NCBI RefSeq assembly: GCF_008033115.1
Contig: NZ_CP041203.1
Location: 2,170,001-2,234,000, forward strand
Source: Cellulomonas sp. Y8
Lineage (GTDB): Bacteria > Actinomycetota > Actinomycetes > Actinomycetales > Cellulomonadaceae
Direction: 5' to 3'
Length of the DNA stretch: 64,000 bases
In this document: piece by piece, positions 12,456 to 18,588 of the stretch
How the letters are laid out: every line of letters starts with the position of its first letter
Numbering within the stretch: position 1 is the first letter of the stretch
The notes under the pieces: model-generated
Databases searched by the model: none
What the model saw: only the letters and a program-made list of their open reading frames with translations
What the model was told of the DNA's origin: nothing
Program-made: the position numbers and the translations under genes

Positions 12456-12998
12456 ATGCACGCGACCCTGCACACGAACCGTGGCGACATCCGCCTGGAG
12501 CTCTTCGAGAACCACGCCCCGAAGACCGTGGAGAACTTCCGCGGCCTCGCGACCGGTGAGAAGGAGTGGACCGACCCGGCGACGGGCGAGCCGCGCACCG
12601 GCTCCCCGCTGTACGACGGCGTCATCTTCCACCGCGTCATCGACGGCTTCATGATCCAGGGCGGCGACCCGCTCGGGCGCGGGACCGGCGGCCCGGGGTA
12701 CACCTTCGACGACGAGATCCACCCCGAGCTGCGGTTCTCCGAGCCGTACCTGCTCGCGATGGCCAACGCCGGCCTCCGACGCGACCCGATCACGGGCCAG
12801 GTGGGCGGCACGAACGGCTCGCAGTTCTTCATCACCGTGACCGAGACGCCGCACCTCAACGGCAAGCACACGATCTTCGGCAAGGTCGTCGACGCGGAGA
12901 GCCGCGCCGTCGTGGACGCGATCGCCACCACCCGCACCCGCCCGGGCGACCGCCCGGTCGAGGACGTGGTGATCGAGTCGGTCTCGTTCGAGTCCTGA
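12456..12998 (+). CDS. Cyclophilin-type peptidyl-prolyl cis-trans isomerase
   Basis: Catalyses cis-trans isomerisation of X-Pro bonds in folding proteins. The 180-residue single-domain cyclophilin has NHAPKTVENF near 20, FHRVIDGFMIQGGD near 60-73 (catalytic Arg and Phe region), TNGSQFFIT near 120 and LNGKHTIFGKV near 135. There is no signal peptide, so it is cytosolic. The start at 12456 gives MHATLHTNRG, matching family N-termini; an ATG 9 bases upstream is possible but overlaps the likely -10. It corresponds in position to actinobacterial ppiA near gyrA. Confidence 0.93.
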   Translation: MHATLHTNRGDIRLELFENHAPKTVENFRGLATGEKEWTDPATGEPRTGSPLYDGVIFHRVIDGFMIQGGDPLGRGTGGPGYTFDDEIHPELRFSEPYLLAMANAGLRRDPITGQVGGTNGSQFFITVTETPHLNGKHTIFGKVVDAESRAVVDAIATTRTRPGDRPVEDVVIESVSFES

Positions 12999-13005
12999 CG
13001 CCTCG

Positions 13006-13857
13006 ATGACCCAACCGCAGCCGGGCCCTGCGCCCACACCCCCGCCCGTCTGCCCGCGGCACCCCGACCGCATCGCCTACGTGCGGTGCCAGCGGTGCGG
13101 CCGGCCGACCTGCCCGGAGTGCCAGCGCCCGGCTGCGGTGGGCATCCAGTGCGTCGACTGCGTGCGCGACGCCCAGCGCCAGCAGCGGCCGGCGCGGACC
13201 GCGTTCGGCGGTCGCATCACCGGGGGGCGCCCCGTCGTCACGCTCACGCTGATCGGGCTGTGCGTCGTGAGCTACGTGCTCCAGCTCACGAGCGACACCT
13301 GGACCCGGGACCTCGCGTTCGCGCCGTTCATCGGCGAGGCCGAGCCGTGGCGGTTCCTCACGGCCGCGTTCCTGCACTCGACCGGCAACATCGCGCACAT
13401 CGCGTTCAACATGATCGCGCTGTGGTCGGTCGGACCCTTCCTCGAGGCCTCGCTGGGCCGGTGGCGCTTCCTCGCGCTGTACCTGCTGAGCGCCGTCGGC
13501 GGCTCGGTGATGGTGCTGCTGCTGGCGTCGCCGGTCGAGCTGTCCTGGGTGACCGGCGTCGTCGGCGCCTCGGGAGCCGTGTTCGGCCTCTTCGGTGCGG
13601 TCCTGGTCGTCCTGCGCCGCGTGGGGCGCTCGGCGGGCGGCATCGTCGCCGTCATCGCCATCAACGCCGTCCTCGGCTTCGTCCTGCCGGGCGTGGCCTG
13701 GCAGGCGCACCTCGGCGGCCTGATCGTGGGCGCCGCGCTCGGCGCGGCCTTCGCCTACGCCCCGCGGGAGCGGCGGACGCTCGTCGCGGCCGGGTCGTGC
13801 GCGGCGGTCGCCGTCCTGCTGGTCGGCGCCGCCGTCGTGACCTACGCGGGGGTCTGA
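13006..13857 (+). CDS. Rhomboid family intramembrane serine protease with N-terminal zinc-ribbon
   Basis: Cleaves transmembrane substrates inside the bilayer. Residues about 15-60 hold a B-box-like zinc motif (CPRHPD, CQRCGRPTCPEC, CVDC). Six hydrophobic helices follow. The rhomboid signature is intact: HIAFNMIALWSVGP in the second helix region, the nucleophile Ser in GASGAVFGLFG near 190, and His in HLGGLIVGAALG near 238. The 283-residue length is typical of actinobacterial rhomboids with this zinc domain. It starts 7 bases after the cyclophilin stop, suggesting co-transcription. The substrate is unknown. Confidence 0.93.
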   Translation: MTQPQPGPAPTPPPVCPRHPDRIAYVRCQRCGRPTCPECQRPAAVGIQCVDCVRDAQRQQRPARTAFGGRITGGRPVVTLTLIGLCVVSYVLQLTSDTWTRDLAFAPFIGEAEPWRFLTAAFLHSTGNIAHIAFNMIALWSVGPFLEASLGRWRFLALYLLSAVGGSVMVLLLASPVELSWVTGVVGASGAVFGLFGAVLVVLRRVGRSAGGIVAVIAINAVLGFVLPGVAWQAHLGGLIVGAALGAAFAYAPRERRTLVAAGSCAAVAVLLVGAAVVTYAGV

Positions 13858-14115
13858 GGGCGATCCCCAGCGATGCTCACAGGTGTGGAATTACACCGGT
13901 GTAGTTATCCACAGGGTTGTGCACCGCTGGGGACAGGGCCGCCGATCGCGCTGATCTGCCGCGGTTTCACCGGGAACCGGCTGGGGACAACCGCGCCGGG
14001 CCTGGGGATACCGGCCGGAGACCGCGCCGCGCTGCGCAGCCGGCACGCGGCCGGCGGGAGCGTGACCGGGACCGGGCCGGGCGACGTCACCGTCCGCCCG
14101 GCCACGACGGCCCGG
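13858..14115. other. Intergenic region with a group of DnaA-box-like sites
   Basis: A 258-bp gap between the convergent rhomboid gene and crgA. Its left half is unusually AT-rich for this chromosome. It contains a perfect TTATCCACA at 13905-13913, TTGTGCACC at 13917-13925, and inverted TTGTCCCCA (13982-13990) and CTGTCCCCA (13928-13936). It also has a 12-bp perfect palindrome TACACCGGTGTA at 13892-13903. No gene is visible. Confidence 0.6.
13905..13913 (+). promoter_or_regulatory. DnaA box (perfect TTATCCACA)
   Basis: Identical to the strong DnaA box consensus and followed 3 bases later by TTGTGCACC (8 of 9 to TTGTNCACA). Whether DnaA binds here is inference from sequence only. Confidence 0.5.
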
Positions 14116-14364
14116 TCACTTCCAGCGGGTGGCCATCCCGAGGCCCACCAGCGCGAACGCGAAGCCGATCGCGAGGTTCCACGACCCGATCCCGGGGATC
14201 GGGAAGTCGAAGTTCGTCAGGTAGGTGACGACGATCCACGCCAGGCCGACGAGGAGCAGGCCGCCGAGCACGGGCACGAACCACGGCGGGTTGACCGTGG
14301 GACCGGACGAGCGCTCGGTGGGCGCGGTGTAGTGCGACTTCTGCCGCGTCCTGGACTTGGGCAC
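14116..14364 (-). CDS. crgA: Cell division protein CrgA
   Basis: Small septal membrane protein that coordinates divisome and peptidoglycan synthases in Actinobacteria, interacting with FtsZ, FtsQ and PBPs. At 82 residues it has the family layout: basic N-terminus MPKSRTRQK, a Pro-rich NPPWFVPV motif, a first membrane helix near 30-48, a short NFDFPIPGIGSWN extracytoplasmic loop, and a second helix near 60-78. The ATG at 14364 has GGAGCATCC upstream. Its position near the ppiA-rhomboid pair and the pknB cluster is conserved. Confidence 0.95.
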   Translation of the reverse strand: MPKSRTRQKSHYTAPTERSSGPTVNPPWFVPVLGGLLLVGLAWIVVTYLTNFDFPIPGIGSWNLAIGFAFALVGLGMATRWK

Positions 14365-14452
14365 GGGATGCTCCTGACCTCGACCGTCTAGCTCGGCGGA
14401 TCCGGCCCGCGCCGCGCTGCGGACGCGCGCACGGACCCGCGTGGACGTGGCC

Positions 14453-14458
14453 TAGCGT
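14453..14458 (+). promoter_or_regulatory. Candidate -10 of the DUF881-sortase operon
   Basis: TAGCGT lies 21 bases before the ATG at 14480, in the divergent gap with crgA. Confidence 0.4.
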
Positions 14459-14479
14459 AGTGGCGGAGAACCGAGGGGG

Positions 14480-15487
14480 ATGAGCGTGCCCGAGCAGCAC
14501 CCTGAGCGTCGGGCCCACGGGGTCCACGCGGCGCCGGCGGCGCCGGACGACACGGGCGCGCCCGGGAGGCCGTCCGCAGAGCCCGGAGGGGCCGCCGGAC
14601 CGTCGTCGCCCGCCCAGCCGTCGGCCCGGCTGCGCGCCGCGCGCGAGCACGCGCAGCACCGCATCCAGCGGCACCGCCGGGGTCGCGCGCTGCGCGGCAC
14701 GCTGTCGATCGGCCTGGTCATGGCCCTGGCGGGCGCGCTGTTCACCGCGAACGCCCGGCTCGCCAGCGGGACGGACACCCGGCAGCCGCAGGACCTCGCC
14801 GGGCTTCAGGCCAACGAGGACCTCCGCCGGGAGCGGCTGGCCGACCAGGTCGCCGCTCTGCGGTCCGAGGTCGACGCGCTCACGCAGACCCAGACCGACT
14901 CGGTGGGCCTCGAGTGGCAGTCGGCGGGGGAGGCGTTCGACATCGCCTCCGGCAAGGTGGCCGTGACGGGGACGGGCATCACCGTCAGCCTCGACGACGC
15001 ACCGCCCGACGGCCCGCGCGTCGCGGGCGCCGGCCCGGACGACCTCGTCGTGCACCAGCAGGACCTCCAGGCGGTCATCAACGCCCTGTGGGCCGGGGGA
15101 GCGGAGGCGATGGCCCTCATGGACCAGCGCGTCATCTCCACCAGCGCGTTCCAGTGCATCGGCAACGTGCTGTCGCTCCAGGGCCGGCGGTACTCCCCGC
15201 CGTACGTCGTCACCGCCGTGGGCGACCCCGAGGAGCTGCTCGACGCGCTCGCCGAGGACCCCGCCGTGCGCGCCTACCGGTCCTGGGTGGACGCCGTCGG
15301 GCTCGGGTACCAGGTCACCCGCCCCGAGCAGGGCGTGCAGGTGCCTGCCTACGATGGCTCGGTCGACATGCGGTACGCCAGCGTGCCGTCCGGCACCGAG
15401 GTCCTCCCGGGTCTCGTCGCCGACGGGAGCACCGCCACGAGCACCGGGGCGGGTCCCGCCGCGCGTCAGGAGGACACCGAGGGATGA
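14480..15487 (+). CDS. DUF881 family protein
   Basis: A 335-residue DUF881 (UPF0749) protein. It has a Pro/Ala-rich cytosolic N-terminus, a membrane helix near 75-95 (GLVMALAGALFTANARL), a short coiled coil near 115-145 that includes LADQVAALRSEVDAL, and a conserved extracytoplasmic domain with GTGITVSLDD near 165 and VHQQDLQAVINALWAGGAEAM near 190. Function is unknown; DUF881 genes recur beside divisome and sortase genes in Actinobacteria. It overlaps the sortase start by 4 bases. Confidence 0.9.
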   Translation: MSVPEQHPERRAHGVHAAPAAPDDTGAPGRPSAEPGGAAGPSSPAQPSARLRAAREHAQHRIQRHRRGRALRGTLSIGLVMALAGALFTANARLASGTDTRQPQDLAGLQANEDLRRERLADQVAALRSEVDALTQTQTDSVGLEWQSAGEAFDIASGKVAVTGTGITVSLDDAPPDGPRVAGAGPDDLVVHQQDLQAVINALWAGGAEAMALMDQRVISTSAFQCIGNVLSLQGRRYSPPYVVTAVGDPEELLDALAEDPAVRAYRSWVDAVGLGYQVTRPEQGVQVPAYDGSVDMRYASVPSGTEVLPGLVADGSTATSTGAGPAARQEDTEG

Positions 15488-16335
15488 GCGGGACCGAGAT
15501 CACCCGGCCCGACGCGGACGGCCGCGGCGCCGGTCCGGGCGGGTCCGGCGCGGCCGGCTCCGGCACGGGCGGAGGGCGGCGCGCGGGTCGGTCGCGCGAC
15601 CGGCAGCCGTCGCGCGGGGGCGGCGTCGTCCTCGGCGCCGTCGGGGTCCTGGGCGAGCTGCTCATCACCGCAGGCGTCCTGCTGCTGGCGTTCCTCGCCT
15701 GGCAGCTGTGGTGGACCGACGTCGAGTCGAACCGCGAGCAGGCCCAGCTCGTCCAGGAGCAGGGCTGGGACGAGCCCCTGGCACCGCTGGAGGCGTCCGA
15801 CGGCCCCGCGATCGTCACGCCGCGCTACGACGAGCCACCCGTCATGGCCGAGCCCGAGTACCTCACGACGTTCGCGTCCATGCGCGTACCGCGCTGGGAC
15901 GGCGAGCCGACCCGCACCATCACGCAGGGTACCGACCGGCCGAACGTGCTCAACCCGCTGGGCGTCGGGCACTACGAGGGCACCGCGATGCCCGGGGGCG
16001 TCGGGAACTTCTCGCTGGCCGCGCACCGCACGACGTACGGCAAGCCGTTCAACCGGATCGCGGAGCTCCAGGAGGGCGACCCGATCGTGGTGTGGACCGA
16101 GGACACCTGGTACGTCTACCGCGTGACGTCGTCGCAGATCGTCATGCCCGACGACGTGCAGGTGATCGCCCCGGTGCCCGACCAGCCCGGTGCCGAGCCG
16201 ACCGAGCGCTTCATCACCCTGACGACCTGCCACCCGATGTTCTCCGCGCGGGAGCGGTACATCGTGCACGGCGTCCTGGACTACTGGGCCCCCGTCTCCG
16301 AGGGCGTGCCCGCCGAGCTCGCGGAGGTCTCCTGA
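15484..16335 (+). CDS. srtE: Class E sortase
   Basis: Membrane transpeptidase that cleaves sorting signals and attaches proteins to the peptidoglycan stem peptide. The 283-residue product has a Gly-rich N-terminus, one membrane helix near 50-75 and the sortase barrel. Catalytic residues are visible: His181 in AAHRTT, Cys249 in TTCHPMFS, and Arg256/Arg258 in the following ARERY. Class E sortases of Actinobacteria prefer LAXTG, and two LAVTG proteins are encoded at 49.8-54.9 kb. It is translationally coupled to DUF881 and to the small gene that follows. Confidence 0.93.
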   Translation: MSGTEITRPDADGRGAGPGGSGAAGSGTGGGRRAGRSRDRQPSRGGGVVLGAVGVLGELLITAGVLLLAFLAWQLWWTDVESNREQAQLVQEQGWDEPLAPLEASDGPAIVTPRYDEPPVMAEPEYLTTFASMRVPRWDGEPTRTITQGTDRPNVLNPLGVGHYEGTAMPGGVGNFSLAAHRTTYGKPFNRIAELQEGDPIVVWTEDTWYVYRVTSSQIVMPDDVQVIAPVPDQPGAEPTERFITLTTCHPMFSARERYIVHGVLDYWAPVSEGVPAELAEVS

Positions 16336-16496
16336 TGTACGGGTGGCTGTGGCGGCACCTGCCCGGACCGGCCCTGGTGCGCGTCCTGATCCTGCTGGTC
16401 CTCGCCGTGGCCGTCCTGGCCGCGTGCTTCGTGTGGGTGTTCCCCTGGCTCGCCCCGTACATGCCGTTCAACGACACCACCGTGGGGGAGGGCTGA
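16335..16496 (+). CDS. 53-residue single-pass membrane peptide in the sortase operon
   Basis: A short gene whose ATG overlaps the last base of the sortase stop codon. It begins MYGWLWRHLPG, has one strongly hydrophobic helix (about residues 13-42, including LILLVLAVAVLAACFVWV), and ends with PYMPFNDTTVGEG. It stops 2 bases before the next ATG, so it is embedded in the operon. The Trp/Arg N-terminus and the tight coupling argue for a real gene. Function is unknown; a partner of the sortase or DUF881 protein is a guess from context. Confidence 0.75.
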   Translation: MYGWLWRHLPGPALVRVLILLVLAVAVLAACFVWVFPWLAPYMPFNDTTVGEG

Positions 16497-16498
16497 CG

Positions 16499-17122
16499 AT
16501 GAGCCGCATCCTGGTCGTCGACAACTACGACTCGTTCGTCTACACGATCGTCGGGTACCTGGACCAGCTCGGCGCCGAGACCGTCGTCGTGCGGAACGAC
16601 GCCGTGCCGCCGGTCTCCGAGCGCGGGGAGTTCGACGGGGTCCTCGTGTCGCCCGGCCCGGGCACGCCGTCCGAGGCCGGCGCGTCCATGCAGGTGATCC
16701 GCGACTGCGCCGAGTCCGGCACGCCCATGCTCGGGGTCTGCCTCGGGCACCAGGCGCTCGGCGAGGTGTTCGGCGGCACCGTCACCCACGCCCCGGAGCT
16801 CATGCACGGCAAGACCAGCCTGGTGTCCCACGAGGGCCACGGCGTCTTCGAGGGCCTGCCGACGCCGTTCACCGCGACCCGGTACCACTCGCTGGCGGTC
16901 GTGGACGACACGGTCTCGTCGGACCTGGAGGTCACCGCGCGGGCGAACGGCATCATCATGGGCCTGCAGCACCGCACCCTGCCGCTGCACGGCGTCCAGT
17001 TCCACCCGGAGAGCGTCCTGACGGAGGGCGGCCACCGCCTCCTGGCGAACTGGCTGACCCTGACGGGCGAGGCGGACGCGGTCGCCCGCTCCGCGGGCCT
17101 GCACCCCCTGGTCCGCCCGTAG
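16499..17122 (+). CDS. TrpG/PabA-type glutamine amidotransferase
   Basis: Class I amidotransferase subunit that supplies ammonia from glutamine for anthranilate or 4-amino-4-deoxychorismate synthesis. The 207-residue protein starts MSRILVVDNYDSFVYTI. The catalytic triad is visible: Cys81 in GVCLGHQ and His169 with Glu171 in HPES; the oxyanion loop SPGPGTP is near 52. No trpE or pabB is adjacent. This stand-alone copy near crgA and the pkn cluster is typical of Actinobacteria, where it often serves both pathways, so trpG versus pabA is not decided here. Confidence 0.92.
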   Translation: MSRILVVDNYDSFVYTIVGYLDQLGAETVVVRNDAVPPVSERGEFDGVLVSPGPGTPSEAGASMQVIRDCAESGTPMLGVCLGHQALGEVFGGTVTHAPELMHGKTSLVSHEGHGVFEGLPTPFTATRYHSLAVVDDTVSSDLEVTARANGIIMGLQHRTLPLHGVQFHPESVLTEGGHRLLANWLTLTGEADAVARSAGLHPLVRP

Positions 17123-17160
17123 CTCGAGCTGCTCGCCCTCCGCCGCGCGCTGGCTGAGCG

Positions 17161-17229
17161 CCGAGTTCGGTGTGTGCAGCCGAGTTCGGTGGCAGGAAGC
17201 ACCGAACTCGGCTGAAGTCACCGAACTCG
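17161..17229. repeat. Palindromic repeat cluster, left flank (two forward, two inverted arms)
   Basis: Four 12-bp arms at fixed spacing: CCGAGTTCGGTG at 17161 and 17180, then the inverted CACCGAACTCGG at 17200 and CACCGAACTCG at 17219. Start-to-start distances are 19, 20 and 19; spacers are 7, 8 and 7 bp. The cluster can fold as two nested stems or act as a symmetric protein target. A matching cluster lies on the other side of the next gene. Confidence 0.85.
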
Positions 17230-17351
17230 CGGGCGCCGCCGGTGGACGGTTGCGCCGACCGAGCCGTCCACAGGGGTGCGGGACGCGCGCGGGGGCTCCG
17301 ATCTGGGGACCGTGGGGAGGTCCCCGGCGGCCGGGCCGCCAGCCTGGGGGC

Positions 17352-18401
17352 ATGAGCCCCTCGAGCCCCGTCGTGAACCACCCGCCCTCGACCGCCGAGC
17401 GACGGGACCCCGTCGGAGCGACCACCCGCCCCGGGACCGCGCGGCGTCCTGATGACCGGCCGCCCGGTCGCGCGTGGACCGTTGTCGTGCGACCGGCGGT
17501 CCCGGAGGTCGTGCTCGCCGCGGACGTACCGGTGGAGGACCTGCAGCGACGGATCCGTCGCGGGACGCTCGTGCGCGTCGGGCGCGGGGCGTACGCCCCG
17601 TCGTGGGAGGGCCTCGACCCCCACGCCTCCGCGCAGCACCTGCTGCTGTGCCGCGCGGCCGCGGTGCACGCACGCCGGACCGGGGAGCACTGGTTCAGCC
17701 ACACCACCGCAGCCGTGCTCTGGGGGTGCTCCCTGATCACCGTGCCCCGGCACGTGGACGTCACCGGGCCCGTCCGCCGGCGCGCGGTCCCGAAGGATCG
17801 GTCCGACGGCGTGCGTGACCACTTCGCGGTGATGTCGACAGGTGACGTGAGCCGGTCGCTCGCCCTTCCGACCACCTCGCTGGAGCGCACCGTCGTCGAC
17901 TGCGCCGCGACGCTCCCGGGCGCGGAAGGACTCGCCGCCGCCGACTCGGGGCTGCGCGCGGGAGCCGACCCGGCCGAGCTCCGCCGGATCGTCGAGCGTC
18001 GGGCCGGGAGCCCCGGGATCCGGCGCGCGCGCCTCGTGCTCGGCATGGCCGACGCCCGGGCGGAGTCGGTCGGGGAGTCCCGGCTCCGGTGGATCCTCGC
18101 CGCGTCCGGGTCGCCGTGCCCCGATCTGCAGGTGCCCGTCCGGACCGTCGGCGGGTGGCGGTGGGTCGACGTGGGCTGGCCGGAGGAGCGGGTGGCGGTG
18201 GAGTTCGACGGCCGCGTGAAGTACGGCACGGACGGCTGTGCGGCAGCCGACGCGCTGTTCCAGGAGAAGCGACGGCAGCACGCGATCGAGGACGAGGGCT
18301 GGACGGTCCTCCGCGTCACCTGGCGTGACCTGGACCGACCAGCAGAGGTGGTGCAGCGCGTCCGCCGGGCTCTGCGATCCGCCCGCCGACGGCGCGGTTG
18401 A
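17352..18401 (+). CDS. AbiEi-like wHTH plus DUF559-type nuclease-fold protein
   Basis: A 349-residue protein. Residues about 45-80 resemble the AbiEi antitoxin-type winged helix (VPVEDLQRRIRRGTLVRVGRGAYAP), followed by the common HTTAAVLWG and LERTVVDCAA segments. The C-terminal ~90 residues resemble DUF559/Vsr-like restriction-endonuclease folds: VDVGW with Asp273, VEFDG with Glu284 and Asp286, then QEKRRQHAIEDEGWTVLRVTW. An acidic set of this type could be a metal-dependent nuclease site. No toxin gene is adjacent, so a classic type IV toxin-antitoxin role is not supported. It is flanked on both sides by matched repeat clusters. The ATG at 17352 begins the region that resembles relatives. 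Confidence 0.75.
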   Translation: MSPSSPVVNHPPSTAERRDPVGATTRPGTARRPDDRPPGRAWTVVVRPAVPEVVLAADVPVEDLQRRIRRGTLVRVGRGAYAPSWEGLDPHASAQHLLLCRAAAVHARRTGEHWFSHTTAAVLWGCSLITVPRHVDVTGPVRRRAVPKDRSDGVRDHFAVMSTGDVSRSLALPTTSLERTVVDCAATLPGAEGLAAADSGLRAGADPAELRRIVERRAGSPGIRRARLVLGMADARAESVGESRLRWILAASGSPCPDLQVPVRTVGGWRWVDVGWPEERVAVEFDGRVKYGTDGCAAADALFQEKRRQHAIEDEGWTVLRVTWRDLDRPAEVVQRVRRALRSARRRRG

Positions 18402-18423
18402 CCCGGCCCGCTCACGGGTCCTC

Positions 18424-18493
18424 GTCGGTTCGGTGGTTCTCGCCCGGTTCGGTGGTTGCAGGCACCGAACTCGGCTGGGGGTACCGAACTCGT
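18424..18493. repeat. Palindromic repeat cluster, right flank (two forward, two inverted arms)
   Basis: Arms at 18424 (GTCGGTTCGGTG), 18443 (CCCGGTTCGGTG), 18463 (CACCGAACTCGG) and 18482 (TACCGAACTCGT). Start-to-start spacing is 19, 20 and 19, exactly as in the left-flank cluster. It begins 22 bases after the stop of the AbiEi/DUF559-like gene. The inverted arms are better preserved than the forward ones. Confidence 0.85.
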
Positions 18494-18530
18494 CGGGGTA
18501 GCGGCGCAGGCAGGCGGACCGGGGAGACGA

Positions 18531-18569
18531 CGCGGGCCCCGATCCGCCCGGAGGGGATCGGGGCCCGCG
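18531..18569. terminator. Strong hairpin terminator after pknB
   Basis: A 15-bp perfect stem, CGCGGGCCCCGATCC with GGATCGGGGCCCGCG, and a 9-base loop, located 20 bp beyond the pknB stop codon. It lies between convergent genes and probably ends the long minus-strand pkn operon. Confidence 0.8.
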
Positions 18570-18588
18570 CGGAGCCGGGTGTCGGTGC

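Noticed and set aside
17352-18401. Complete type IV toxin-antitoxin system
   Set aside because: Only the AbiEi-like winged helix is present, fused to a nuclease-like domain. No AbiEii-type nucleotidyltransferase toxin is adjacent.
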